A program made the position numbers and the translations under genes. From Lentisalinibacter orientalis (GTDB lineage: Bacteria > Pseudomonadota > Gammaproteobacteria > Steroidobacterales > Woeseiaceae), in the NCBI RefSeq assembly GCF_040706535.1, contig NZ_JAPDRJ010000001.1, positions 682,001 to 746,000 on the forward strand: a DNA stretch of 64,000 nt, in the 5' to 3' direction. Within the stretch, counting starts at the first letter, position 1. Every line of letters begins with the position of its first letter. Below are positions 1 through 8,245 of the stretch, piece by piece. A model generated the notes under the pieces. The model did not search any database. It worked only from the letters and a program-made list of their open reading frames with translations, and was not told the DNA's origin.

Positions 1-468
1 AGCGTCTACGACTTCCGCCCGGACGAGCTGGACCGCCCCGCGATCCTGATCTTCTACCGGGGCGGCTGGTGCCCCTACTGCAACAGCCACCTGGCCGAGC
101 TGCGCGACGCCGTTCCGAAGCTGCAGGACGCCGGCTACGAGGTCCTGTTCCTGTCCGCCGACCGGCCGTCCCGCCTGCGTGCCAGTCTGGAAGAGCCGGA
201 CCTGGACTACCGGCTTCTGTCCGATGCCTCGATGGCGATCGCGCGCGACTGGGGCATCGCGTTCCGCGTGGACGACGAGACCGCCGAGCGCTATCGCAGC
301 CTCGGCATCGACCTCGCAGCCGCGTCCGGCTACGACCATCAGCAACTACCGGTACCCAGCGTATTCCTGGTGGACGTCGACGGCTTCGTTCGTTTCCGCT
401 ACGTGAACCCGGACTATCGGGAAAGGCTCAGCGCAGAAGCGCTGCTCGAGGCCGCCGGCGTCGACTGA
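1..468 (+). CDS. peroxiredoxin-like (AhpC/TSA, thioredoxin-fold) protein, 5' truncated by window edge
   Basis: The open frame runs from base 1 to a TGA at 466-468, so the N-terminus lies outside the window and 155 residues are visible. The segment carries a thioredoxin-fold core with the motif RGGWCPYCNSHL at about residues 20-31, where peroxiredoxin-like AhpC/TSA proteins carry their redox cysteines. It is followed by a strand-helix-strand pattern (VLFLSADRP) and the cis-proline region LPVPSVFLVDVDG. Such proteins reduce peroxides or act as thiol oxidoreductases in the cytoplasm. The two-cysteine CPYC arrangement is more thioredoxin-like than classical 2-Cys peroxiredoxin, so the exact activity is uncertain. 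The next gene, pyrD, is convergent and its stop lies 6 bases beyond this stop. Confidence 0.8.
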   Translation, partial: SVYDFRPDELDRPAILIFYRGGWCPYCNSHLAELRDAVPKLQDAGYEVLFLSADRPSRLRASLEEPDLDYRLLSDASMAIARDWGIAFRVDDETAERYRSLGIDLAAASGYDHQQLPVPSVFLVDVDGFVRFRYVNPDYRERLSAEALLEAAGVD

Positions 469-474
469 CGCCGC

Positions 475-1473
475 TCAGCAGACCGGCGCGTTGCCCCGTT
501 CGGGAATCTGCAGGGAGCCGACCAGGGCCTCCACCGACGGGATGCCGTGGCGGGACAGATAATCGGCGATGCCGTCGTTGATCTTGCGGCAGAGCAGCGG
601 CTCGTAGAACAGCGCCGTGCCGATGCCGACGGTGGTGGCGCCGGCGATCAGGAACTCCAGCGCGTCCTGCGCGGTGTGGATGCCGCCCTGACCGATGATG
701 GGTACGCCGTGGCGCTTCGCCACCTGGTACACCTGGTGCACCTTCAGCAAGGCGATGGGCCGTATGGCGGGACCGGACAGCCCGCCCTGCACGTTGCCGA
801 TCACCGGCGTGCGCGACTCGGTGTCGATGGCCATGCCCATGATGGTGTTGATGACGGCCAGCGCGTCGCTGCCCGCCTCGATGCAGGCGCGGGCGTTCTC
901 CGCGATGTCGGTCTGGTTCGGCGATAGCTTGGTGATGATGGGCTTGTCCGTCACCTTGCGGCAGGCCTCCACCACCCGCGCCGACATCTCCGGGTAATTG
1001 CCGAAGGCGACGCCGCCCTCCTTGATGTTGGGGCAGGAGATGTTGATCTCGATGGCGTCGATGGGCGAGTCGTCGAAGCGCCGGGTCACCTCGGCGTAGT
1101 CTTCGATGGTGGAGCCGCAGACGTTGGCGAAGAAGCGGGTCTCCTCGAAGTCCAGCGTGGGCAGGATCTCGTCCACCACCTTGTCCGCGCCGGGGTTCTG
1201 CAGGCCGATGGCATTCAGCATGCCCATCGGCGTCTCCCAGATGCGATGGGGCGGGTTGCCGAGGCGGGGCTCCGGCGTCGTGCCCTTCAGCACGACGGCG
1301 CCGACGTCCCGGTTGGAGAAACCCTCCACCCGGGTGTACTCCTCGCCGAAGCCGACGCAGCCGGACAGCAGCACGATGGGTGATGCCAGTTCCAGGCCGC
1401 AGAAGCGCACGCCGGCGGGGTGCGCGCTCTCCGTCGCCTGCACGGCGTTCTTCGCGTCGGTGGCTGCAACCAT
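475..1473 (-). CDS. pyrD: dihydroorotate dehydrogenase, class 1B catalytic-subunit type
   Basis: The 332-residue product matches the FMN-binding catalytic subunit of class 1B dihydroorotate dehydrogenase, which oxidises dihydroorotate to orotate in pyrimidine synthesis. Visible signatures are the N-terminal SPIVLLSGCVGFGEEY, GTTPEPRLGNPPHRIWE, MLNAIGLQNPG, the active-site loop NISCPN with the class 1 cysteine, and the C-terminal FMN phosphate site IIGQGGI...GATTVGIGTALF. The start is taken at the ATG at 1473 because longer frames run into the divergent trmL start at 1522; the extra residues upstream look non-coding. Class 1B enzymes normally pair with an iron-sulfur flavoprotein, PyrK, and none is encoded nearby. 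Most Gammaproteobacteria use the membrane class 2 enzyme instead, so the physiological electron acceptor here is open. Confidence 0.88.
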   Translation of the reverse strand: MVAATDAKNAVQATESAHPAGVRFCGLELASPIVLLSGCVGFGEEYTRVEGFSNRDVGAVVLKGTTPEPRLGNPPHRIWETPMGMLNAIGLQNPGADKVVDEILPTLDFEETRFFANVCGSTIEDYAEVTRRFDDSPIDAIEINISCPNIKEGGVAFGNYPEMSARVVEACRKVTDKPIITKLSPNQTDIAENARACIEAGSDALAVINTIMGMAIDTESRTPVIGNVQGGLSGPAIRPIALLKVHQVYQVAKRHGVPIIGQGGIHTAQDALEFLIAGATTVGIGTALFYEPLLCRKINDGIADYLSRHGIPSVEALVGSLQIPERGNAPVC

Positions 1474-1521
1474 GTCGTCGAGGTTCGGTCCGTGGGACGA
1501 TGCGTGGGACAATGACGGACG

Positions 1522-1992
1522 ATGTTCAGCCTGATCCTGTATCAGCCCGAGATACCGCCGAATACGGGCAATATCATACGCCTTTGCGCCAATACGGGCA
1601 CGGCGCTGCACCTCGTGCGGCCGCTCGGTTTCGAGCTGGACGAGCGGCGGCTGCGGCGCGCGGGGCTGGACTACCGGGAGTTCGCCAGCGTGAGCGTGCA
1701 CGACGATCTCGCCGCATGCCGGGAGGCGCTGGGCCGGCCGCGGCTGTTCGCCTTCTCCACCCGCGGCACGCGCCGCTACGACGCCGTCCGCTACGAGCCG
1801 GGCGACGCGCTGATGTTCGGGCCGGAGACGCGGGGATTGCCGGACGCGGTGCTGTCTTCTCTCGACGAGTCCTGCCGCCTGCGCCTGCCGATGGCGACGG
1901 TGTCCGGCAACCGCAGCCTGAACCTGTCGAACGCGGCCGCCGTCGCGCTGTTCGAGGCCTGGCGCCAGCAGGATTTCGCCGGCGGCGCCTGA
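1522..1992 (+). CDS. trmL: tRNA (cytidine(34)-2'-O)-methyltransferase TrmL
   Basis: This 156-residue SPOUT-family protein is the length expected of TrmL, which 2'-O-methylates the wobble base of tRNA-Leu isoacceptors using S-adenosylmethionine. All three SPOUT motifs are readable: the N-terminal PNTGNIIRLCANTG, the central LMFGPETRGLP and the C-terminal knot segment NRSLNLSNAAAV. No additional RNA-binding domain is present, as usual for this minimal family. The ATG at 1522 diverges from pyrD with 48 bases between the two starts. The stop at 1992 faces the stop of gpsA with a 22-base gap in which I see no convincing terminator. Confidence 0.93.
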   Translation: MFSLILYQPEIPPNTGNIIRLCANTGTALHLVRPLGFELDERRLRRAGLDYREFASVSVHDDLAACREALGRPRLFAFSTRGTRRYDAVRYEPGDALMFGPETRGLPDAVLSSLDESCRLRLPMATVSGNRSLNLSNAAAVALFEAWRQQDFAGGA

Positions 1993-2014
1993 GCGGTGCC
2001 CCGAAGCCTGGTCG

Positions 2015-3067
2015 CTAGATCACGTTCTCCGGCTTCAGCGCGCGGCGCATCAGGTCGGTGACCGCCTCCTGGGGCGACTTCTGCTCGTAGATGATGCGGT
2101 AGATCTGCTCGGCGATCGGCATCTCCACGCCGAGTGCCTGGGCCTTCTCCCACACGGCCCGCGCGGCCAGCACGCCTTCCACCACCTGCTTGATCTCGGC
2201 CTCCGCCTCCGCCACCGTCTTGCCGGCAGCCAGCGCAAGGCCCATGCGCCGGTTGCGCGACTGGTTGTCGGTGCAGGTCAGCACCAGGTCGCCCATGCCG
2301 GCGAGTCCCATGAAGGTGTCCCGTTCGGCGCCCACCGCCACGCCAAGCCGGGTCATCTCGATGAGTCCGCGGGTGATGAGCGCGATGCGGGTGTTGGCGC
2401 CGAAGCCCAGCCCGTCCGACAGGCCGGCGCCGATGGCCAGCACGTTCTTGACCGCGCCGCCCACCTCGACGCCGATCATGTCGGCCGAGGTATAGGCGCG
2501 GAAATTGTCGGTGGAGATGCTCTCGGCGATCTCGCGGGCGAAGTCCGCGTCCGGCGAGGCAATGGTCAGCGCGGTCGGCAGGCCGGCGCCCACTTCCTTC
2601 GCGAACGTGGGGCCCGACAGCACTGCCACGGACACATCTTCACCGAGTACTTCCCGTGCCACCTCGTGGGGCAGCTTGCCGGTCTCGAGCTCGAAGCCCT
2701 TGGTGGCCCAGGACACCCGCAGCGGCAGGCGGGCGGCATCGCGCACCTTCACCAGCGTTTCCCGGAGGCCGTGGCTCGGCACCACGATCAGCACGTCCGT
2801 GACGCCGTCGAGCGCGGCCGCCAGATCGGGTTCCGGATGCAGCGCCTCCGGGAAACGTGCGCCGGGCAGATAGCCCGGATTCTCGCGGAGTTCGCGCATC
2901 TCCGCCACCTCGTCGGTCTCGCGTCCCCACATGCGGGTCTCGCGGCCGGTGCGCGCATACTGGATGGCCAGCGCCGTGCCCCAGGAGCCGGCGCCGATGA
3001 CGGCGACCGGTCCCGCCGATGACGGCGATGCCGGCGATGACGATGACGCTGCTCCCCCCCGGGTCAT
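2015..3067 (-). CDS. gpsA: glycerol-3-phosphate dehydrogenase [NAD(P)+]
   Basis: This enzyme reduces dihydroxyacetone phosphate to sn-glycerol 3-phosphate for phospholipid synthesis. The Rossmann motif GAGSWGTALA follows a short low-complexity leader rich in serine, proline and alanine. Further family signatures are ATKGFE, SGPTFAKEV, the catalytic lysine context GGAVKNVLAI, and GLAGMGDLVLTCT with NQSRNR nearby. At 350 residues it is slightly longer than the usual 330-340 because of the N-terminal leader; the true start could be an internal codon closer to PVAVIGAGSWG. It is last in yibN-grxC-secB-gpsA, 12 bases after secB, an order conserved in many Gammaproteobacteria. Confidence 0.95.
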   Translation of the reverse strand: MTRGGAASSSSPASPSSAGPVAVIGAGSWGTALAIQYARTGRETRMWGRETDEVAEMRELRENPGYLPGARFPEALHPEPDLAAALDGVTDVLIVVPSHGLRETLVKVRDAARLPLRVSWATKGFELETGKLPHEVAREVLGEDVSVAVLSGPTFAKEVGAGLPTALTIASPDADFAREIAESISTDNFRAYTSADMIGVEVGGAVKNVLAIGAGLSDGLGFGANTRIALITRGLIEMTRLGVAVGAERDTFMGLAGMGDLVLTCTDNQSRNRRMGLALAAGKTVAEAEAEIKQVVEGVLAARAVWEKAQALGVEMPIAEQIYRIIYEQKSPQEAVTDLMRRALKPENVI

Positions 3068-3079
3068 GGCGCCCCGCCC

Positions 3080-3550
3080 TCAGTTCTGCTGTTCGGTCGG
3101 CGGAGTCGCGCCTTCCTGGCGTGACTGGGCATACAGGCCGTCGAAGTCGATCGGCTGTAGCAGGAACTCGGGGAATCCGCCCCGCTGGACCACGCTGGCC
3201 ACCGCCTCGCGCACGTAGGGATAGAGCACGCCCGGGCAGAAGCTGCCCAGGAGGATGCCCCGGTGCTCCTCGCTGATGCCCGCCAGGCCGAACAGGCCCG
3301 CCTGCTGGATCTCCATCAGGAAGACCGTCTTCTCCTCCGCTTTCGCCTCGACGGTCACCGTGAGGACGACCTCGTAGGTGCCGCCTTCGAGCTCCCGGTG
3401 GCCGGAGCGCAGATTCAGCTGGGTCTTCGGCTTCAGGTCCTGGGTGAAGACCTGCGGCGCGTTCGGCGATTCGAACGACAGGTCCTTCACGTAGATCTTC
3501 TGCAGGGTGACCTGTCCGCCCGCCTGTTCGTTGCTGCCCTGTTCACTCAT
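3080..3550 (-). CDS. secB: protein-export chaperone SecB
   Basis: SecB is the tetrameric cytosolic chaperone that keeps preproteins unfolded and hands them to SecA. The 156-residue product has the full family pattern: the N-terminal strand LQKIYVKDLSFESPNAP, the VTVEAKAEEKTVFLMEIQQAGLF segment region, and the conserved core around LLGSFCPGVLYPYVRE followed by GGFPEFLLQPIDF. The C-terminal tail after the last helix is short and polar, ending in a run of glutamine and asparagine. It begins 21 bases after grxC and precedes gpsA on the same transcript, the standard arrangement. Its length agrees with the family (155 in E. coli). Confidence 0.97.
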   Translation of the reverse strand: MSEQGSNEQAGGQVTLQKIYVKDLSFESPNAPQVFTQDLKPKTQLNLRSGHRELEGGTYEVVLTVTVEAKAEEKTVFLMEIQQAGLFGLAGISEEHRGILLGSFCPGVLYPYVREAVASVVQRGGFPEFLLQPIDFDGLYAQSRQEGATPPTEQQN

Positions 3551-3571
3551 AGCCGTGTCCCGTCCTTTCCG

Positions 3572-3886
3572 TCATTCGTTGTGCTCCGTGATACCCAGGA
3601 GCCGGTCCAGGCGGCCGCTGCGATCCAGCGCCGCCATGTCGTCGTAACCGCCCACGTGCTCGTCGCCGATGAAGATCTGCGGCACGCTCGAGCGTCCGCT
3701 GAGGGATTCCATCTCGGCGCGCCGCGTAGGGTCGCTGGTCAGGTCGATCTCCTCGAACTGCACGCCCTTGCCGCGCAGCAGGTCCCTGGCCGCCACGCAG
3801 TAGGGGCACCAGCCGGTGGCGTACATGCGCACGGGCACCGGGGCCGGTGTACCGGACGTATCGGATGTGCTGGTCGCGTTCATCAT
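3572..3886 (-). CDS. grxC: glutaredoxin 3
   Basis: This 104-residue glutaredoxin has the dithiol active site CPYC at residues 27-30, preceded by MYATGW, and the cis-proline glutathione-binding segment SSVPQIFIG followed by HVGGYDD. It reduces disulfides and glutathione mixed disulfides in the cytoplasm. About 18 residues precede the first strand, somewhat longer than E. coli GrxC. Two ATG codons occur in a row; the outer one at 3886 forms an ATGA overlap with the yibN stop (3883-3885), which favours it and suggests translational coupling. The upstream stretch is A-rich because it encodes the lysine tail of the preceding protein. Confidence 0.94.
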   Translation of the reverse strand: MMNATSTSDTSGTPAPVPVRMYATGWCPYCVAARDLLRGKGVQFEEIDLTSDPTRRAEMESLSGRSSVPQIFIGDEHVGGYDDMAALDRSGRLDRLLGITEHNE

Positions 3887-4320
3887 CCACCCTTTTTCTT
3901 CTTGCGGCCGGTCACCAGCGGCAGGCTCTCCTGCTGCCATGCCGCGAGACCGCCCCGCAGGCTGAAAACGTTCTCCAGGCCGGCGCCGCGCAGTTTCGCC
4001 GCGGCCCGTCCGGCTGCGAGGCCGTTGTCGTCCACCAGCAGCACCGAGTGCTCCGCCGCGTCGCCGAGCCGGTCGCGCTCCAGCTGGTCCGCCGGGATGT
4101 TGCGCGCGTTCACGATGTGGCCCTTGGCGTAGCTCTCGGGGTTGCGCACGTCCACCACGACGGCGTCGTTGTTGATCAGCCGCACCGCATCCAGGGGTCC
4201 GAGGTCGGTCAGGCCCTGGCGCTTGCGCCGGATCTCCGTGAACACCAGCAGGAAGAAGCTGGCCATGAGACCGAGCATCAGAATCGGGTGATTGCCGGAG
4301 AATTCGATCAGTCTGTCCAT
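3883..4320 (-). CDS. yibN: membrane-anchored rhodanese-homology protein, YibN-like
   Basis: The 145-residue product begins with one transmembrane helix (about residues 12-30) followed by a rhodanese fold: AVVVDVRNPESYAKGHI, ARNIP and FSLRGGLAAWQQESLPLV. At the position of the sulfurtransferase catalytic cysteine the loop reads VDDNG, so the domain is probably not a sulfurtransferase; E. coli YibN also lacks the cysteine at this place. The tail is a cluster of lysines. Gene order yibN-grxC-secB-gpsA is a known gammaproteobacterial arrangement. The ATG at 4320 is chosen because the helix begins a few residues later, and a -10-like hexamer lies about 50 bases upstream. The molecular role of this family is not established to my knowledge. 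Confidence 0.9.
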   Translation of the reverse strand: MDRLIEFSGNHPILMLGLMASFFLLVFTEIRRKRQGLTDLGPLDAVRLINNDAVVVDVRNPESYAKGHIVNARNIPADQLERDRLGDAAEHSVLLVDDNGLAAGRAAAKLRGAGLENVFSLRGGLAAWQQESLPLVTGRKKKKGG

Positions 4321-4374
4321 GGCTGCGGGTCGTGGTGCCGGGTTAGCGGGAGGCCGGTTGCCGGAGAGCGCCGC

Positions 4375-4380
4375 AGTATA
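4375..4380 (-). promoter_or_regulatory. predicted -10 element for the yibN-grxC-secB-gpsA operon
   Basis: On the minus strand this reads TATACT, a close match to the sigma-70 -10 consensus. It would place transcription start about 48 bases before the yibN ATG. No good -35 hexamer is present at 16-18 bases upstream, so the assignment rests on the -10 alone. Confidence 0.35.
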
Positions 4381-4432
4381 CCAGTGATGAGGGCCTGTTC
4401 CGTCCCCGACGTCCACGCTCTATCCTTGGCGG

Positions 4433-5587
4433 ATGCGCCGCGCCGCCCTCCTCCTTTTAATATGCGTGCTGCCGCTTGCGGGCGGCGCCGACGACGAGGA
4501 GCGCGCCCGCATCAAGGAGCAGGAACTGGCCGAGGTGCGCGAGCGCATCGCGGAGCTGACGCGGAGCATCGAGCGCCAGAACCGGCGCCGCGACGAACTC
4601 AGCGCGGAGCTGGGCGAGGCGGAGGCGGCCATCGGCCGGGTCCGGGTGAAGCTGGAGCGCATCGAGGCCGGGGTGCGCGAGAGCCGTGCCCGCCTCGACG
4701 ATATCGCGCGCCAGCAGGCCGAGCGCCTGGGCGAACTCGAGGCCGAGAAGGAGCGACTGGGCGGCCAGATACGGGCGGCGTATACCAGCGGCCGGCAGGA
4801 GCGGATCAAGCTGCTCCTGAACCAGGAGAACCCGGCGGAACTCGGCCGCCTGCTGGCCTACTACGGTTACCTGAATCGGGTGCGGGGCGAGAACATCCGC
4901 GAGGTCCGCGGTCAGCTCGACGCGCTGGCTGCGCTGCGCCGCCAGGAAGCCGAGGAGCAGGCGAGGCTCGCGGAGCTGGCGGAGGAGGAACGCCAGGAAC
5001 TCGCCCGGCTGGCCGCCTCCCGCAGCGAGCGGCAGCGGCTGGTGGTCGCCATCGAGGCGGAGATTGCCGCCCGGGGCGACGAGGTGGAGCGGCTGCGCCG
5101 CCAGGAGGAGGACCTGACCCGCCTGATCGCCGAGCTCTCCTCCATCCTGGCCGACTACCCCATCACCTCCGAGGAGCCTTTCGGGCGGCTGAAGGGCCGG
5201 CTGACCTGGCCGGTGGCCGGGCGCCTGATCCAGGACTACGGCCAGCCCCGGGGCAACGGCCGCCTGCGCTGGAACGGCGTGCTGATCGCCGCGCCCGCCG
5301 GCAAGGAGGTGCGCTCGGTCTACCATGGCCGGGTCGCCTACGCCGACTGGCTGCCCGGCCTCGGCCTGCTCGTCATCGTGGACCACGGCGACGGCTACCT
5401 GTCGCTGTACGGGCACAACGAGTCCCTGCTGAAGTCCGCCGGCGACTGGGTGGCGCCCGGCGACGTCGTGGCCACGGTCGGCCAGAGCGGCGGTCAGGCG
5501 GTGCCGGCGCTGTACTTCGAGATCCGGCAGGGCCGCAAGCCCGTGGATCCCGGCGACTGGGTGAGCCGCCGTCCGGGCGGCGGCTGA
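4433..5587 (+). CDS. envC: murein hydrolase activator EnvC
   Basis: EnvC is a periplasmic factor that activates division amidases (AmiA and AmiB in E. coli) at the septum. The 384-residue product has a signal peptide (about residues 1-19, ending LAGGA), a long charged coiled coil from about 22 to 245 rich in Glu, Arg and Ala, and a C-terminal LytM/M23 domain from about 265 to 375. The LytM domain is degenerate: the zinc-binding positions are replaced (NGVLIAAPAG and LYFEIR rather than the HxH form), as in E. coli EnvC, so it is an activator and not an enzyme. It diverges from yibN and is followed by ctpA and yibQ. Confidence 0.92.
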   Translation: MRRAALLLLICVLPLAGGADDEERARIKEQELAEVRERIAELTRSIERQNRRRDELSAELGEAEAAIGRVRVKLERIEAGVRESRARLDDIARQQAERLGELEAEKERLGGQIRAAYTSGRQERIKLLLNQENPAELGRLLAYYGYLNRVRGENIREVRGQLDALAALRRQEAEEQARLAELAEEERQELARLAASRSERQRLVVAIEAEIAARGDEVERLRRQEEDLTRLIAELSSILADYPITSEEPFGRLKGRLTWPVAGRLIQDYGQPRGNGRLRWNGVLIAAPAGKEVRSVYHGRVAYADWLPGLGLLVIVDHGDGYLSLYGHNESLLKSAGDWVAPGDVVATVGQSGGQAVPALYFEIRQGRKPVDPGDWVSRRPGGG

Positions 5588-5669
5588 ACGCCGACCCCGT
5601 CACTCCCCAGCCCGCCGTGGCTGTGCTATCTTCGAAGCCTGATTCCGGCAACGGAGTCCGGAGCTTTCT

Positions 5670-6893
5670 ATGTCCCTGAAAATCCGCGGTATTCTGGTAC
5701 TCGTCGTCGGCGCCATGCTGGGTCTCAGCCTGTCGCTGGGCGGCGGCGTGCTGGCGGACCGACAGGGCGAGGGAGACGAGGACCTGCCCTGGGAGCAGGC
5801 CCGGCTGCTGGCCGAGGTCATGGAGCGGGTCAAGCGCGACTACGTCGACGACGTCGACGACCGCCGGCTGATGGAAGCCGCCATCCGCGGCATGGTGGCG
5901 GACCTCGACCCCCACTCCCGGTTCCTCGACGAGGAGCAGTACGAGGAGATCCGCATCAGCACCACCGGCAATTACTCCGGCGTGGGCATAGAAGTCAGCA
6001 TGGACGGCGGCGAGGTGCGGGTGGTGGCTCCCTTCGACGGCACGCCGGCCCAGCAGGCGGGCATCGAGCCGGGCGACGTCATCATCGCCATCGACGACCT
6101 GCCGGTCGACCACGAGAACCTGGACGAGACCGTCAGCCGCATGCGCGGCAAGGTGGGCACCCGGGTCAAGTTGACCGTGATGCGCGGCGAGGAGTCGCTG
6201 GACTTCTCACTGCTGCGGGCCAACGTGCACGTGGAGAGCGTGCGGGCCCATCTGCTGGACGACGATCTCGGTTACGTGCGGGTCACCCAGTTCAGCGAGG
6301 CCACCAGCCGGGACCTGAAACGCGCCCTGCGCGGCCTGGAGCAGGAGAACGGCGGCGACCTGGCCGGCCTGGTGCTCGATCTGCGCAATAATCCGGGCGG
6401 CGTGCTGGATGCGGCGGTGGACGTCTCCGACCTGTTCCTCGACGAAGGGCTGATCGTCTCGGCGGAGGGCCGCAGCGAGGAGGCACGTTTCTCCCACAGC
6501 GCCCGGCGGGGCGACGTGCTGGACGGGGCCGAACTGGTGGTGCTGGTGAACGGCGGCTCGGCCTCGGCATCCGAGATCGTGGCCGGTGCGCTGCAGGACA
6601 ATCATCGGGCCGTCGTCATGGGCACCCACACCTTCGGCAAGGGCTCGGTGCAGACGGTGATGCCGCTGTCGAACGGCCATGCGATCAAGCTGACCACTTC
6701 CCGGTATTTCACGCCCTCCGGCGCCAGCATCCACGAGACCGGCATCACGCCGGACGTCGTGATCGAGCAGCCGCCCGAGGCGCCGGTGGCCTCCGCCATA
6801 CTGGCACCGCCCGACGCGGCGGTGGACCGGCAGCTCGCGGGGGCGATCGACCGGATCACCCGGCCTCGTATCGTACAAAGCAAGGCACCGTGA
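5670..6893 (+). CDS. ctpA: C-terminal processing protease, S41 family, with PDZ domain
   Basis: This periplasmic serine protease has an N-terminal signal sequence or anchor (about residues 7-29), an S41 N-terminal helical region, a PDZ domain at about 95-175 (GIEPGDVIIAID) and the S41 catalytic domain. The catalytic pair is visible as NGGSASASE, with the nucleophile most likely Ser299 from its spacing, and FGKGSVQT with Lys324. Members degrade or trim envelope proteins, in some bacteria lytic peptidoglycan enzymes. Its place between envC and yibQ fits a role in cell-wall remodelling. The TGA overlaps the next start in a GTGA quartet. Length, 407 residues, is typical of CtpA rather than of the larger Tsp/Prc. 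Confidence 0.93.
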   Translation: MSLKIRGILVLVVGAMLGLSLSLGGGVLADRQGEGDEDLPWEQARLLAEVMERVKRDYVDDVDDRRLMEAAIRGMVADLDPHSRFLDEEQYEEIRISTTGNYSGVGIEVSMDGGEVRVVAPFDGTPAQQAGIEPGDVIIAIDDLPVDHENLDETVSRMRGKVGTRVKLTVMRGEESLDFSLLRANVHVESVRAHLLDDDLGYVRVTQFSEATSRDLKRALRGLEQENGGDLAGLVLDLRNNPGGVLDAAVDVSDLFLDEGLIVSAEGRSEEARFSHSARRGDVLDGAELVVLVNGGSASASEIVAGALQDNHRAVVMGTHTFGKGSVQTVMPLSNGHAIKLTTSRYFTPSGASIHETGITPDVVIEQPPEAPVASAILAPPDAAVDRQLAGAIDRITRPRIVQSKAP

Positions 6894-7696
6894 CGCGTCT
6901 CGCGGGACTGCTGATCCCGGCGTTACTCGGGTATGCGGCTCTGAGCCATGCCTCCGCCGGGGAGGCAGCGCCGCGCATCGCCATCATCATCGACGATCTC
7001 GGCTATGGCCGGGCGGCCGGCGAACGCGCGACGCGCCTGCCGGGCCCCGTTGCCTGCGCCGTGCTGCCGGGCACGCCCCACGGCCCCCGCCTGGCCCGGC
7101 TGGCCCACGCGGCAGGCAAGCAGGTCATGCTGCACCTGCCGATGCAGTCGTTGGACGACATCGAACCGGCGCCCGGACTGTTCCAGGTGGACACCACGCG
7201 GGCGCAGCTCGCCTCGCGGGTGGCCGCCGACCTCGCCGCCATCCCCCACGTCACCGGCATCAACAACCACCGGGGCAGCCTGCTGACCCGGCATCCGGGC
7301 CACATGGCCTGGCTGATGGAGGAGATCGCCGCCCGCGAGGGGCTGTTCTTCATCGACAGCTATACCACCGCCGCCAGCGTCGCCCTGGGCATCGCCCGGG
7401 AGTCCGGCATTCCGGCCGCCCGCCGGGACGTGTTCCTGGACCCGGATCCGGACCCGGCGACCGTACGGCGGGAGTTCGACCGGCTGCTCGCGCTTGCGCG
7501 CCGGCACGGCACGGCGCTCGCGATCGGTCATCCCTACCCGGCCACGCTGGCGCTGCTGGAGAAGGAGCTGCCGCGGCTCGCCGAACTCGGCATCGAGCTG
7601 GTGAGCCCCGGCGACCTGGTCCGCATACGCACATCGGAGGCGAATCGATCATGGCCACCGTCCTCGTACCGCTTGCAGACGGCTTCGAAGAAATAG
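6890..7696 (+). CDS. yibQ: divergent polysaccharide deacetylase family protein, YibQ-like
   Basis: The 268-residue product has a signal peptide followed by IAIIIDDLGYG, the DD-containing first strand of the divergent polysaccharide deacetylase family, and the signatures VMLHLPMQS, GINNHRGS and FFIDSYT. It should be periplasmic; the substrate of the family is unknown. The GTG start at 6890 overlaps the ctpA stop (GTGA). Its 3' end is unusual: the frame continues 46 bases into the following DJ-1 gene and ends at TAG 7694-7696, so the last 15 codons are read in two frames. The conserved core ends before that overlap, so the tail may be a recent extension. Confidence 0.87.
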   Translation: MTRLAGLLIPALLGYAALSHASAGEAAPRIAIIIDDLGYGRAAGERATRLPGPVACAVLPGTPHGPRLARLAHAAGKQVMLHLPMQSLDDIEPAPGLFQVDTTRAQLASRVAADLAAIPHVTGINNHRGSLLTRHPGHMAWLMEEIAAREGLFFIDSYTTAASVALGIARESGIPAARRDVFLDPDPDPATVRREFDRLLALARRHGTALAIGHPYPATLALLEKELPRLAELGIELVSPGDLVRIRTSEANRSWPPSSYRLQTASKK

Positions 7697-8223
7697 AAGC
7701 GGTCACCGTCGTCGACATCCTGCGCCGTGGCGGCGCCGAGGTGACCGTCGCCGGCCTGGCGCCGGGGCCCGTGCACGGCTCCCACGGCATCCAGCTGGTG
7801 CCGGACGAGACCCTGGACGACGTGCTGGGCCGCGACTACGACATGATCGTGCTGCCGGGCGGGCTGCCCGGCGCGGACAACCTGGAGGCCGACGAGCGCA
7901 TCGGCGGGCTCCTGCGGCGCATGGCCGACAGCGGCCGTTTCACCGCCGCCGTCTGTGCGGCGCCGAAGGTGCTGGCGGCCGCGGGCCTGCTGGAGGGACG
8001 CCGCGCCACCAGCTTCCCCGGTTTCCTCGATCCCTACCGGGACGAGGGCGTGCAGCTGGCCGCGGACGCCGTGGTGCGGGACGGGCGCATCATCACCTCC
8101 CGCAGCGCGGGCACGGCCATGGATTTCGCGCTGGAGCTGGTGGCCGCGTTGCTCGGCGAGGAGCGCGCCATGGAAGTGGAACAGCGCCTGCGCCGGTCAC
8201 ACCCCCTGCGCGCCCCGGTGTGA
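7651..8223 (+). CDS. yajL: DJ-1/PfpI family protein, YajL-like
   Basis: This 190-residue DJ-1 superfamily protein has the nucleophile-elbow cysteine in AVCAAPKVLA at residue 102, the conserved N-terminal glutamates in DGFEEIEAV, and the LPGGLPGADNL loop. Family members act as oxidative-stress chaperones or have been proposed as deglycases; YajL is the closest E. coli type by motif and length. The ATG at 7651 is inside the 3' end of yibQ, preceded by GGAGG at a suitable distance, which supports this start over later codons. It is cytoplasmic, with no signal sequence. Confidence 0.9.
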   Translation: MATVLVPLADGFEEIEAVTVVDILRRGGAEVTVAGLAPGPVHGSHGIQLVPDETLDDVLGRDYDMIVLPGGLPGADNLEADERIGGLLRRMADSGRFTAAVCAAPKVLAAAGLLEGRRATSFPGFLDPYRDEGVQLAADAVVRDGRIITSRSAGTAMDFALELVAALLGEERAMEVEQRLRRSHPLRAPV

Positions 8224-8245
8224 GGGCCGACGGCGTGCATTGCCG

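Noticed and set aside
3883..4320. Loss of the rhodanese cysteine in YibN as a novel inactivation
   Set aside because: E. coli YibN also lacks the cysteine at this place, so it is a family trait.
5280..5587. Degenerate zinc site in the EnvC LytM domain as a mutation
   Set aside because: EnvC proteins are known to be non-enzymatic activators with these same replacements.
3847..5679. A 610-codon plus-strand frame over grxC, yibN and envC
   Set aside because: Its translation is low-complexity Arg/Ala/Gly, and it is antisense or out of frame to recognised genes.
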